DNA of 64,000 bases from Patellaria atrata CBS 101060 (Eukaryota > Ascomycota > Dothideomycetes > Patellariales > Patellariaceae). The first letter of the stretch is position 1. Each line of letters opens with the position of its first letter. The stretch covers positions 2,901,561-2,965,560 of the forward strand of contig MU006089.1 of NCBI GenBank assembly GCA_010093705.1. The letters run 5' to 3'. This document shows positions 23,593 through 36,500 of the stretch, piece after piece. Position numbers and translations under genes: made by a program. Below the pieces are notes generated by a model, which saw nothing but the letters and a program-made list of their open reading frames with translations, did no database searches and was not told where the DNA came from.

Positions 23593-26500
23593 TCACAGCT
23601 CATCATCCTCCTCCGTCCCAGCAAACCGCCAATCCTCACACCCAGCGAACGCACCCTCGCTACTCTCCGCCTTACCAGCGCCAAAGCCCTTAGCCTGCCA
23701 CTTCTCGACGCCCTCGACGCCCTTGAGGTCCTCCCCAAAGCGAGAAAACAAATCCGCGTTCAGCTTCTCGTATTCGCCATACTGCCTCGGCCAAGCGCCG
23801 AGACGCTGATACGCGAGTTTAAGCAATTTCATGTTCCGCTGAACGTACGGGCCCTTATCGAAATCGAGGGTGTCGACCGAGTTCCCGAGGCCGTTATGCG
23901 TGGACCCGTTGACCGAGACGCCGTGTTCGGTCAGTATTGCGGCCGTAGACTCGAGCTCGTCGTCGTCTTCCTCCTCCGTCGTGCCCTCGTACACGATCAT
24001 CTTGAGCAGTTCCTCGCGCACCGAGAGGGCCTTCTTGAAATACTCCCGCGGCAGCGCCTGCGCCGCTTTGTCCGCGCCGGCTTTTTCTTGGTACTGAAGT
24101 CCCACGGAGGTGTAGAGCTGGCAGAGGAGGTCATAGATCTCGAGGGTGGCCGGGTGCCGGATCCCGTGTACGCGTCGCATGTTGTAGGCGATGTCTTCGC
24201 AGAGGCGGAGCGCTTTGATGAAGTTGCCGGTGAGGAAGCGGGCACAGACGAGGCGGCGACCGAGGCCGAGGAGGACTTCGGAGGGCCAGGAGCGTTGGGC
24301 GTCGCGGGTGTTCCAGAGGGCGGAAAGGAGAGACTGGAATATCTGTGTTAGAAAACATGCCAAAGTAGGGATGAAAGGGGGTTGGGTTATGCTTACCTCG
24401 AGGGTCTCGTAATCTTTCTGCTCTCCTAGCAATTTCGCGATTTGGTTCAATTCGTCGAGTTGGATCTGAGCGAAGTTGAGATTTCGCTTCTTGCAAATGG
24501 CGAATATGGCCTTGACAATTTCATTGGACAGTTTGAGCATCTTCTGGCGAAGAGCCTGGTCTGTAGGCTTCGCTCCGTCGCGTCCGGCTAACAGCAATGC
24601 GAGCTCGAAGCCTTTGCTGATAGAGTTAGTCCCATCGTAGCCATTGTGCTTCGTTGCGAAGGTGAAGGCGAATCTAGCGACGTCCAACGCTTCAGCGAAT
24701 TGCTTCTCGCGCATGAGTGTCGCAACATGATCGTTGGATGCGAGAATAACCGATCGGACGAAATCTGTGACCTTTCTTGCTCCAAGGTATTTGATGATTG
24801 TGACAACAAATACACGGGAAGACTTCTTAGAGATAATCTCGATAGAGTCGAACTCTTCCTTGACGATCAGGTCCGTGATGTCCTCCTCCAGCACGTCGAG
24901 AGTCATTGTACGCTTCTTCCTAATAAGTAGTAGCCTCAAGGGCGCCGCAGCAGTCAGCAGATTATCAGTAGTAAACTTTTGAGACTTGATAATCCGCCGA
25001 ACATTCTCGAAATGGAAATACTCAGCAAAGATATCAGCCAACACTTCAGTAAACGTGAGCTGAACTTCGGTTTGGAGCTCATACTCAAGTCCGGCCAAGA
25101 ACAGAAGAGATGAGCGGCTGCATATGGTAACATCGAAGGAGAAAGCAGTAGTCTTGCGAACGCGCTTCCCAATGATCTGGACGTGCAAGTGTTCAATAAG
25201 TTCACGCAGGGCCTGTTCTTGCTTGACAAGTATGAATGTCTGCGCAATGTGAGTAGCGCATTGCGTCAACTTCTCAGAAGAAGTCTCGCTGGTGATGATC
25301 GAGACAGTTGCTGATGTCAACTCCTTGATAATTACCTCTTTCTTCTCTTGCCTTGAATAGAGAAGAAGTAGTTCGCGCATTTGGGAAAGTGTTGTGACGC
25401 TCGAGTAACCATATTTCCTTTTCACCTCAGAGAATTCCTCTGAATAGAAGCTTACTGCCTTCTCAATGGTTTCGGAACTCACTGTATTGATAGTAGTAGT
25501 CACCTGCTTGGTGTACAAAGTCGTCAAAGATTTCTTAATTTCGGTCCTCTTCGTTGAGGAGACCGACTCAGAGTTAGAAATTTCCTCATACAAGCTGATA
25601 GCTTGTTTGCTGTACTTCTCACTGCGGTGAGAGATTTGTGCAAGTGACAAAGTAGCTTCGACATGAATGGCTGAAGAGGCTCCAAAGACGGTCTTCGTAG
25701 TTTCACGGTATTCACTCGCTACCTTGTGGATCACTTCTATCTCGGTATGGGTTTCCTCTAAGCATTGCATGTAACGTTCGTAAGTGTGCTTCACGAAGTC
25801 AATCTCCGTGAATTTCTTATAGCCCTTGGACTTAGCCACAAACGTTGCCCAAAGCACTGCATAGACAGTGACTGCTTCAGCATATCGTCTGTCTTCCCAG
25901 TAATGAGTGCAAACAATGATCAGGGCATCCATTGCATCGTGGTGGCAGATAGTCGAATCCTTGTTGAGCACAATCAGAATTTGCTGGTAATAATCAACCC
26001 AATAAGGATGATTCCGCGCGTGGTGTCGGCAACGAGAACCCAACGTATAGAGAATCTTGATGGTGAACTTATGGTTCGCACCGAGGACTCTCCTGGCAGT
26101 CACAAGAATCTCTTGATATACACCGATTGCCTTGTCCGGGAACCCATGTGTGTCGTAGAAATTAATGATTAGCGTGACGACCTTGTCGAACAGGGAATCC
26201 TCCAACTTCCTGGAAACTAGAACAGCTTGGAAGAGACGCAAATAGACGTCTTCAACTTTCTCATAAGCTTTTAGCTTGAGATAGCATTCTACCAGGTACT
26301 CCACGAGTTCAATAGACTCTTGTGTGAATGTTGATGTGAAGCTCACTGTTTGAACACTCTCAGAAAAGAAGGAAATCCAAGTACGCTTAAGAGTTGATCG
26401 GATAATAGAGACCGCCTCGGAGTAATTCTGTTCTTCAATGTACTGCAAGGTCAACTTCTTTGCTAACACTAAAGTCGTTGACTCGATCTTTGTCGACGTA

Positions 26501-29500
26501 TCCGTAATCAAAGATTGGAATACACTCCTGAAAGTCGACCTGGATACATTCGTTGTGCTCTCAATAATTTCGGTGCTAGAGAGACTTTGTTTGACTACCT
26601 CTGTTGAAGTAACCGTAATCTGTTCCTGGATTTCCTTAAATGAGCTAGATTCCTCGCGGCGAACACGCTTGTAGTAGGACTTCGTATGCTCAAAGATCGA
26701 TAAAGCAATGGTGTAGCTTGACACCGACTTAAGGACTTTAGCAACCTCCGTTAATCGAAAAACGATAGATTCCGAGAAAGATAACTCGTGATGCTCATAT
26801 TCCTGCCATAGGGAAATAAGAATAGTGCTGGTCTCCGTGATACGCTTTTGCTCCTTCAAAAACTTGGAATAGCTGAGTGTGATTTCAATGTTCTTCTCGT
26901 GCCACACAATCTGTCGAGTAGTGCGGCATCGAGACAGAACCTTCTGCCATAGCTCAATATACGTCAACTCAGCTAAGAAGAAATCACCGCGAGCGATGAA
27001 TCTCTCCACCCTCTTGATGAAAATCTCGATGTGATGGAGTTCAAGGACTTCCATGATTTCAAATTCATCTTCCTCAACGATAATGTCGTCTTTGTATGGC
27101 TCAATCGATTCATTATCCTTGAGTTTACCGAGTACGATTTCGAGGGATGCAGCAATCCCTCGAGCTTCACGTGAATCTTTCCCATATTGATTCTCTGTCT
27201 TTTCTTTAATGCGGATCCATATTTCACTGGCCTTTTCTTCCTCATGGATCGAAGTATATAGTTCGGCTAAAGTGGTTTCAGTCTGGATGACAATTTCAGA
27301 TTCAGCTCCGAATTGACGAGTATACGCCTTGATGAGAATGTGCAGTATCTGTTCCTTGTAGGTTACAATCTCAGCCTTTGTAGTAATTTTGATTGTCTTT
27401 GTTATTCGAAGGAAGCGGGTGGCACATTCGATAGTAAGACTATGATATTCACTGAAGATATCACGACTCAGCGTCGTAGCCTGGTAGTAGTATTTGCTAG
27501 CTTCCGTGGTATTGGACAAGAGATCGTAGTAGGTTGCGATAGTGACAATAGACTGAAGAACCGCTGGAGACTTCTCGGTTAGAATTGTGCGTCGTATATC
27601 CCTCGTAAAGATATGAAGCTCGATGACCATCACAGTCGGTAGCTCAGTCTCCCAGGTAGATCTTTCAAGCAATGTGAGGGCTGTAGAGTCTGGGAAAACT
27701 TGTTTCAGGGTATCTGGAAGGACAAAGTTCCCAGCCTTATCTTTAGGAATCGATATTGTGCGAAGGTGAGTCGCCCAGTACCTGACAACATACTCCAAAA
27801 GCCTGTATTGCTGGAAGAGTTTCGTGACGTGCACATACGGGAGAGGTTCATACGCTGGTTCACGTTGGTCTTTGAGGGTATACTTCGCGTATGCTAAAGT
27901 CCTGAGCACGAGATCCATTTGAGCGTCCTTATTCGGGACGGCATATGTACCCTGAGAAATAACTTGTGCAAGGGATGTTTGAACCGAACGATGGCGAATC
28001 CATACGATGTCTTCATGAAATCCAAGAATTGGCTTCATGGGTTTGAGAAGTCTCCAGACGTCAACGTTCCGGTCGACGATGGTCTTATTCTGGAGGTCTA
28101 CAGAGAGCAAAGCCTTTAATTCTGCAAAGGTCAATGGACGTTGGCTATATGTAAGCCATGACAACATTGATCGGATGTCATTGTTTGGTTCTAGCATCGT
28201 TGCTAACCTTGTGCTCAAATCCTGGATCGAGGGTCGGGATTTCTCTGCTGTATCTAGGGTCTTGTTGAACGCCTCCCCAGATTTCTCCAGCGTCAGAACT
28301 TCGCATAGTAGCAACGCCCATATGAAAGAACCATTTGCAGCCTCAATGATTCGGTTGAGGATAGTCTCCTGTAGAGGACCTGACCTGACCCTGAAGTACT
28401 GACATTCACACATCTCTCTCAACGCAATAGCGTGAAGGTCATCTCTGATATCGTCATCCGTGATCCTGAGATGAGACCCATCGGTGCGTGATGGTGCTTT
28501 CAGCGGTTTGGATAGGGAGATCAACCTTACGCCCTTCCCTCGAGCGGCAATATTAACAAGCCTTTCGAGCACTGCTTCTGGTGACGTTTGGTTGTCACAA
28601 AGCTCATCCAGTCCATCAATCACGAGAACCAATTCCTTAGTTGTTTCGTCTGAATATTCAACAGCCTCGGCGAGAGCATCCCAAAGGTTCTCTTCGTAGT
28701 CCTTCAAAGAGGATTGATGGATTGAACGCTGATACGCATTCGCAATAGCTTGATACACTGAAATGTTACCAGTGCGCTGGTTCAGGAGTTGGTAAAGAAG
28801 AGATTTAGCAATCTGGATAGAGGTAGCTTGCGCAGGAATAGAGGCATCTTAAAGTAACATTAGCTTTCATCACACATCACCATCGGTTCACGAGGACTTA
28901 CTGATAGAATAGAAAAGTGTTGTGAATGTCTTTTTGTTAATCGGCCGCTGAAGCCTATCGGCGATCGAGGCAGATAAGATTGTCTTTCCAGAACCAGATT
29001 CTCCAGTTATAAGTAAAAACTTATTGTTGCTTTGAACGAATCGTGAAAGATGCTTTTGGAACCACAAGCCAGTGAAATCTGCTTGATGGTCTGCGAGCGT
29101 AGTGTGGTCCTGGCTTAAGATTCGGCTGACGTGATCTTGCGGAGACAACCATCGATCGAGGACGTCCACTTTGATAACTTCTTCCAACCCGACACCTTGA
29201 CGGTCAAGCTGATACTTCCAGATCTCCTCTACGATCTCGTTACGGCGGGATCTGAAGGTCTGTATCGTATCACCAAAAGTCTCGTACAAGTCAAGACTCG
29301 CAGAGGCAGATATCAAGCCTTCAACTTGTTAACCAAAAGAATAATGGCGAATTTTTACTAATGCTGCACATACCATGAACAGTTTTGTGAAGTTTGATAG
29401 CGACCTCAGTCACCAAAGTTATGAGATCGGTGTACATCAAACATAGCTGCTCCCGTGTCTTGTAAGTCACTGCGAGGACGCTTTCCCGTCCAAGCAGAGT

Positions 29501-30149
29501 TGAGACCGTCAATGAGCATTTGTAAAAGAAGTCGAATACGTGGTCAAGTGCTTCAGAGTTCGAGTGTCCAAGCTTTGTAAGGTTAGCTTTCGAAAAGCTA
29601 GGAATTGAACAACTTTCTACTGACCTCTAGAAGGAGACGGGCATGTCCATAACCTATGTTTGCTGCTATACCGCTGTCTACAGCGAATTCCTTGACAGCG
29701 CGGTCAAAACAATTCAACTGTTCAGCAAAGTATTGAGCTCGAATCAAGACCTTGTCGTATCTACTTCCTTTGTGAGGAAGGCTGGACAAGCGCTCAGTTC
29801 GAATGTATCCAATAAAACTGACGAAGTCAGTGTTGATGATACCATTCGAGACACCAGCACCAAGTTCAGACAAACTCCGTTTCTTGAGTGCAATAGCTGT
29901 GTCCTGCGCGGAGTTGATCCTGTCGCCCCCATTATACTGAGAGCGGCGAATCTGAGTAGAGCTAAGGTTCCGGTTGTGGGAAGTTACTAGGCTGCTCTGC
30001 GAAGAGATCCTACTAATGCCAGGCCTGGGACGTTTGCTGATTCCAGGCGATGAGGGACTGGGAGAGAAATAGCCAGTACCATTGGTACCTTTGCTGAAAC
30101 CATTTGCATGGCCCGGTGTTGACGGCCTGAGACCTAAAGGAGTGGTCAT
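23593..30149 (-). CDS. large NACHT-type STAND NTPase with a long helical-repeat tail
   Basis: Five exons (30149-29625, 29572-29374, 29324-28902, 28847-24397, 24342-23593) join in frame to 2,115 residues. A disordered Ser/Pro/Arg-rich N-terminus (about 1-110) leads into a helical region of about 200 residues like those that precede NACHT domains in fungal NLR-type proteins. The NTPase follows, with Walker A GESGSGKT and Walker B LVLVIDGLDEL, then a winged-helix-like segment (LSWLTYSQRPLTFAELKALL). The remaining roughly 1,500 residues are almost wholly alpha-helical, with TPR-like pairs (YIEEQNYSEAVSIIRSTLK). Fungal relatives act as signal-transducing switches in self/non-self recognition, but this length and layout could also serve another housekeeping signal. 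The last intron is 54 nt and leaves an open frame if retained. The ATP site looks intact. Confidence 0.85.
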
Positions 30150-33135
30150 AGTTTCTGAAAGATTTGAGGGTGGTTCTTCTGGAACTTGTGGTTGGATGGT
30201 TTGCTTTGGTATCTCTTGTGAGGGTGTTCTCTTAAGATCCTTTTCTACTGGGATCTTTGGAACCGGACGTGGGCCCTCCTCTTTGATTTGTTCTTGAGTT
30301 GGGTTTTCGTTATTACGCGGATGTTTGGTGCGTTTTCCTATGCTCTATGAGTCTTCTCCTCAGAGGAACAGGTAAAGATAAATGATGACGAACGGAAAGG
30401 ATTATGCCTAAGTCCAAGTGTGTGCATCAGGTTTGGAAAGCAACAGCAAGAAGCATCTGTATCACCTCGACACCTGCGGCCCATAAATGTCTTTCTGGAA
30501 GTGAGGAGAAATTGGATTAGGGGGAAATATAGTTCTGGATTATCAGACGACACTACATCCGTTTACATGTTTATCAACCCATTCTGGTCTGGTTTAATCT
30601 CTCTGTCGAGCGTCTGCGGTTCTGTGGAGTGCTGAATCGGAGATATTGTCGATCATCTATTTTACCAATAGCAGTATACATTGCGAGAGGTCTCTCCAAT
30701 AGAGTTGTCGCAGTCGTGCGGAGAATGCATCACGGCGCATCAATCATGAGCCGGACATGCTGGATTACCGTCCTCAGTCCCTAAACGTACAAATTGGGCT
30801 CTTCACGTCTCCACTGTTCAGCCAGCCATGAGGTCGACGAAAACTCCAACCATCGAACCAGAGCAACATGCTTGTCGAGTCCTGTCCAATCGGCTGACAG
30901 CTTGGGGGTCTTATGCGATGCGGCTCCTGTGGCTGGCTGGTTATCCCAAAACGGACAGTTGCTTTTAAGTATTCGGATAAGATTGGCGGTACAGCAACAA
31001 GTCGTCAGCTGAATATAGTAAAAGCTAACGAGCAATAACATCCAGAGTCCAGATAATGCATCTCCTAGTTTAAATTTCCCCTCTATATTCCTCTTCACAG
31101 TGGGAACACCTGTCTATATAGCGCCTAAGCCATGCAGGATTGCAGTTTGTACGTACGCAGGCATCCTCCAAGATCGTGATCGTAGGGATCAATTGATCGT
31201 AGAGGAAAGTGGAGGCCGCGTATCATGTTCCGGCGGTCAGTTGTGACTAGAAGTAGAGGTGCAGTTTGTTTAAGAGTTCGTCGAATTTACGTTCTGGTAA
31301 GCTAGCAGCCTTTAACTCTGCTAGCAGATGAAATCACCAATGAATCTGAGGCTCTAACGGTACGATCCGTAGTGTCCGCAAATGTGGTAGTATAGCTAGG
31401 GAGGCCACAATAAGATCTGACCCGTAGGCATATAATTACTTTTATTATTCCTGCATGCAAATCAGCTACCTCATACTTTGTAACCCCTCCCGCTGCTGAA
31501 GAGCAAATTTACCTTGACGGCGATCATCCGATGCTTTCTATGGCGTAATCTCCAATTCTAGCTGGTGTAGGGACTATCCTGCCCGTCTCGGCGTGCCAGG
31601 TTCGGAAGGTCCGGAACCGAGCACTTTATTTCAATGTCCAAGGGGACCTTTTTCAGCCATGCAAATTATTAACACGATAGGCTCAATACATTCCAAACAG
31701 CAACGAGCTGAACTGGAAAAGAAAAGGGCCGTCAAATTGTATCATGGACCTCTCTTCTGGGTTTGGTGGCTGAATAGACAATTTTTGCCCGTCGATCTGC
31801 CCGTGTCTAGATTCCAGCCATGATTAGCCATCTAGGTGCTCGTTATCACCTTTACATCCGGAGAACACGAATCTTGCTCATGATGAACTGATCAATAGCA
31901 TATCGGTAGTTCTATAGCTCTGTGGCTTTCAAAACCTTTTTGAAAGTAAGAGAGGAATAGGGGGACTCACTAACGTAGTTCTATCAGCTCTCCTGAACGA
32001 ATCAGAATTCTATTTCATCCCCGTGGGACAGAATGGAAATGGGAGCTCCTTTTCTCATCAAGACAGTCATGAAAAAGAAGAAACAGAATAATCGGGGCAT
32101 ATCAGTCAAAGATCTCAAGGTTTGGGAACCTACAGTGAAATAGCATTGAATTCTGGGGATACCTACCACAGTACTATTCTTTCTAATCACCGTAACTCTC
32201 CTTTGTCACTTAACGGTCGTTCTACATATGAACTAGAATAACTGAGCAAATGGCCAGAAAGCGATCCTGTACAGACACATTAAAAGTGCATAATCCCTCA
32301 GCCAAAAACGGCTGTCAAAATGTACCAGCCGTTGCAAAGGAAGAGAGAAGTCCACCACAGCCATCCTCATCGGCGTAAAAGTCACTGGTGGAAAATCTTA
32401 AGCTTTTAACATGCAGTCTCTCTTCTTTTCTAGAGAAGAACATCCACGGTTCAACGTAGAACTACACTAATCTAACACCAACGTACAGGTCACGCCGGCA
32501 CTCCCCCGCATTCTTTGTTCCAACTACCGTCAACTAAGCCGTTACCTTACTCAGTTACTCTAAACTCGGTATGAATATCGGTATTGCACCTCACTGGTCA
32601 GTTTTACTTCTACAGGTACTGTGAGAACAAAGATACAATCCGCGAGATCACATTAGATACCGAAACACACCGTACAACCATACTGTAAACTAAGGGACAT
32701 AGATGTCTAACAGATATCTTTCCTCACCAAACCCTATTTTCCTGCTATATTATATCTAAGAGTGCCTTATCCCTTCAATATACCGCGCTCCAACGGCTCT
32801 AGCATGTGAAAAGAGCTCAGCTCAACCATCCACAATCCCTCCTCCAGTACCTTAGTCAATCTTCTCGGATCTCTCGGCAAGACTATACTAACAGCATCGA
32901 ACCACGGTTCGATCAACTAGCTCACAGTGACAAGATACTTCTCACAATCCAACCTAAATGACGTGTACTTGTCTCCAAAAGTAGACTAAACGAATAAGAG
33001 TCTCTCACTGCCGACTACAGCACACACGGCTAACAATGCAACTCCATAGGTGTCTAAACCAGATCTCACTATCCCCGGGTACTTATCTCGCAGGAACGAG
33101 AGTTGCAGACCTACCCAATAGACAAACCAAACAGG
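30150..33135. other. gene-poor stretch of 3 kb
   Basis: No frame longer than about 105 codons occurs and none looks like a protein family. The first few hundred bases should contain the NACHT gene promoter. Composition turns pyrimidine-rich toward 32.4-33.1 kb, where short words such as AGATCTCAC recur as part of the repeat cluster continuing at 33.7 kb. Confidence 0.45.
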
Positions 33136-33712
33136 AATAGTTTCTAATGCTCCGAGACGATCAAAATTCAGTTTCGAATACCCAACTGCGGTTTCAAATA
33201 CCATTACAGTTTCGAATGCCTACTTGGCGCTGTTTTGTAAGATTCAGCTACTGGATCGGTGCTTCGGTATCATGGAGCACCGCAGAAGAGGTAAAGTTCA
33301 TTTTTAGCTATTTTAAAGCGCTGAGTTTTCGCTATCATAACAATAAAGCGAGCCGTTTGTTCAAAGGCCCAACGAGCCAAAGACCAGCAACCTGTGCAAA
33401 GACGACAGGAGCCATATGTTTAACACGATCAAGACGAGCCATCTGTTCAAGACGACGGGAGCTATCTGTTCAAGACCTGGACGAGCCATCTGTTCAAGAA
33501 ACAGCTATACAACAGTTAAAAACGGTGACACCAAATCGTCAAAATTTATCTACATTAGCCTCTTTGCGGTACTTGTGATACCGAAGTACCGACTGCGTGG
33601 CTGAATCTTACAAAACAGCGCCAAGTACGCATTCGAAACTGTAATGGTATTTGAAATTGCAGTTGGGTATTCGAAACTGAATTTTGATCATCTCGGAGCA
33701 TTAGAAACTATT
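33136..33712. mobile_element. 577-bp fold-back / MITE-like element
   Basis: The left arm begins AATAGTTTCTAATGCTCCGA and the right arm ends with its reverse complement; after inversion the two arms align over about 160-170 bases with only scattered differences (including C/T changes). Both arms contain the words ATTCAGTTTCGAATACCCAA and TTGGCGCTGTTTTGTAAGAT. The 240-bp centre holds a minisatellite. No transposase frame is present, so the element would be non-autonomous. Related CAAACCA words flank both ends but no clear target-site duplication is visible, which leaves the transposon class open. Because both arms are near-identical, the insertion or rearrangement is probably fairly young. Confidence 0.75.
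33345..33502. repeat. minisatellite of ACGAGCCATCTGTTCAAGA-type units
   Basis: Within the fold-back centre, a unit of roughly 20-25 bases recurs about five to six times with variants: GCGAGCCGTTTGTTCAAAG, ACGAGCCATCTGTTCAAGA (twice, near 33432 and 33480), GGGAGCTATCTGTTCAAGA and GGAGCCATATGTTTAACAC. The copies are not perfectly spaced. Confidence 0.65.
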
Positions 33713-34476
33713 TCGCCAAACCAGATCCCTCTTATGATCTCACCTAACGGTCAGGATGATGTTAAGGTACTGCAGTCTGTAGATCTCACAACACTCGTCC
33801 TAACGATCACTTACAGTAAACCGCATAGACAGCTACCATCTAGAGCCAACTATAATCCGCCATACACCTAACCTACCCAAAAGACAAGCAGATCCCTCTT
33901 ATGATCTAAGAGTCAAGACTCAGGACTCAGGACTCGATTATAGATCTTACCAACCCGCCCCAAGTCCTCACTAACAGTAACCCGCATTAGCCTCCAACAC
34001 ACTCTGGGCCAGCAACCCGGATCTGCAAAACTGACTGCATGAGTCCATCACTCGGTGGCGCTATCCGTAAAGTAAAACACTTAGGTCAAAACTCGCTACC
34101 AACCCCACAAACAAAAGTCTGCAGATCTCATACTGTAGATACCGATGAGATTAAGATAAGGTCTTCGCTACCAAAGCTAAGCTAATAGCACAGACTGCAC
34201 TACCTACGACTAATCTACTTCCTCCCCAATTTCCCGCCATCTCTAACCTAAACGCTTCCCAATCCCCCTCTCCAATCATCCCAAGCACAATCGCTATTTT
34301 CGCAATCCAACGAACAGCTACCCCATAGTTCCGGAACCCCCCGAACCAATCATAACGAAGTCCCAAAGGTACCACAACCCCACAACCCAATGCTCCAGTT
34401 CATAAGTTCGTTACGCACGGGCATGTTCGAAAAATCCCCACACCACACCTGCCATTACGACTCTCCAGCTCGTTGC
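33713..34476. repeat. cluster of diverged short repeats
   Basis: The words AGATCCCTCTTATGATCT occur at about 33723 and 33892. Blocks around AGATCTCACAACACTCGTCC...CAGTAAACCGCAT (33780-33830) and AGATCTTACCAACCCGCC...CAGTAACCCGCAT (33940-33987) look like diverged copies of one longer unit. No coding potential is seen. The right end overlaps the 3' region of the next gene. Confidence 0.4.
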
Positions 34477-35955
34477 TTAAAGCTCCGAATAAGCACCACT
34501 TCTAACCCGCTTCCCCGCGGCCTCTCCACTCTTCTCCAACACGTCACCCTCACGCTTCGTGCCCTTCCCGCTCTTCGTGCGTTGCCATTTGTCGAAGGGA
34601 CCTGAGCTCGTCCGCTTGATGGGAGGCATGGGAGACACCGGTTCCACTGGCGTGACGGGGGACACGGCATCCTTCTTCGCGCGCGACCGTGTGGCACGTA
34701 CGGTGGAAGGTGGAGTGGCTGGACGGAAAGTTTGCTTGACGGGAGTGATGAGTTCGGCTTCCTCTTCGGTGACATCGGCTCCATCTGCGGTGAAAGAGCG
34801 AGGCTTGGATCGAGATAGCGTCTCGTCTATATCAGTCACAGCCTCTTCCTCCTCCGCAGCTTCACGTTCACGGAGCTGGTCTTCGCTGGGGAAGAGCAAA
34901 CGAGGCGCAATGGAGGATCTAGTAAATGGTCTATGAGCAGTTGTCGTCTTGCGAGGCCGACGGAGGTCAAAATCAGTGATGGGCTCCGGTTCATCTTCTG
35001 TGGTCACTTCTTCCACATTGCTATCCTCGAACTTGCGGAACATCTTCTTGCCTCGGCTAAAATTTTATGTTAGAAAGTTATGGGAGAATGACGGTTTAAC
35101 GGTAAGTGATCGATAAGTGACTTACAAAACGTATATGACGCCTTCATTGTTCTTTGCAGCTTCTTCCATTTCTGCATCAGCCTCGGCTGCAGCCTTATCG
35201 CGTTTAGTGGTGGCCTTCTTCTTTGGCAAAGTTTTCTTCGGACCAACAAATGGATTGTCTTCTGCTTCATCTACATCTGGTACGCGATCCTTGGAGTCGG
35301 TGTAGATCTGAATCTTGTCTGAACCTGATCCAATATCGCATTCGTCTACGAAACTGGATAGGGTGAAAGCAGCATGTCTACGCCGAGCTTTGCGAGGGGA
35401 GGGCATTGCATCCTCAACTGTAGCTGGCCTGTTGGCGAATAATATGCGAGCAGTGGCATTGACAGCTTGGTGAGTTTTTGCATTGACTTTGCGAGGCGTC
35501 TTTGAAGGTGTAGGTAGCATAGCGCCTGATTGTACAGTCAAATGCCTACTACTTCCTGACGGACCAATCATTGCATCCGAATCTGAATCATGTTCCACAA
35601 GACGTGCTTGCATGCGGGGCTTCCGCGCAGTTCTTGATGATGTACGTGTTGCTGGAGATCCAGGTGAAGAAGGTGGAGAAAATGTTTGGTTTGAAGCTCG
35701 GGTAGCCGTTCGCTTGTGCGATCGGATCGGAGTGGTTGCCCTGACGACTCTTGGAGAGCGGTAATGTGTACTGGAATCAATAGTGTTTGTTTGAGGATGT
35801 TGTGTACGTTGAGCTGCAACACGGCTCGAGCGACGGGGCGAATACGGCTCGTAAGAATCGTACCTCGGACCGTGTAGAGGTGTTGGCGGAGTACGAATTC
35901 TCGAGGGTGGTGGAGGTGTCGTTGTCATTGCAGCTAATGGCTCAATCGAAACCAA
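34477..35955 (-). CDS. conserved-looking nuclear-type protein of unknown function
   Basis: Two exons (35955-35126 and 35056-34477) splice in frame across a 69-nt intron; the junction restores the hydrophobic-basic block GVIYVFRGKKMFRKFEDSN, which strongly supports the splice. The 469 residues are mostly disordered and basic with many Ser/Thr-Pro sites (LPTPSKTPRK, PRRSSR), bipartite Lys/Arg clusters fit for nuclear import, and an acidic Lys-rich coiled segment (AEADAEMEEAAKNN) just before the GVIYVF block. The short FRGKKMFRKF motif looks like the conserved core, but I cannot name a family. The many proline-directed sites would suit control by cyclin-dependent kinase, which is inference. ATG at codon 10 (MTTTPPPP) is an alternative start. 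It is divergently arranged with DUO1 across about 545 bases. Confidence 0.72.
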
Positions 35956-36500
35956 CCGGGAAGGCCCTATTTATACCTGTAAATTAGCAGGCACGGAGTC
36001 CAGATGTTGTGAAGGAAGTCGTGACGAGGAGTAACAAAAACAAACGACCGGTCACGCGGTGGTATCTCGTGAAGACGTGAGAAAGCACTAATGATAAAAG
36101 TACAAATAACCAAAAGTTCCAAAAGCCTTCACTATTGTATGAAATTCGAGGAGAGTCGAGTTGAAGGGGGTGAGGTGAGATGGAATGGAAGGGTTGAACG
36201 GGTGTTGTCACCTGCCAAGAAGTGAATTGACGATGGCTGGGAAGGCCGCCAAGCCGCCATTTAGAGTGGCCGGGATTCAGCCTCATGCCTGCCAATGAGG
36301 CTCAACCACGCAGGGTAGGCATCCGCGTAAAATTCTAGAATACCAACTGACACGAACCACATGCCTTGTTGACTTTTTATGTTATCGTTTGACGTGTTGT
36401 CATACCCATACATATCACCACCGACCCCTCTAAAGACCAGCTCATCACAGTGGGTCTATAAAACCAATTCGTCTTTCAAAAGGGCCCCTCTTTCAGCACC

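Noticed and set aside
30150-34476. An intact transposon or retroelement in the gene-poor stretch
   Set aside because: I saw no transposase, reverse transcriptase or integrase motif in any frame and no long direct terminal repeats; only the fold-back element is supported.
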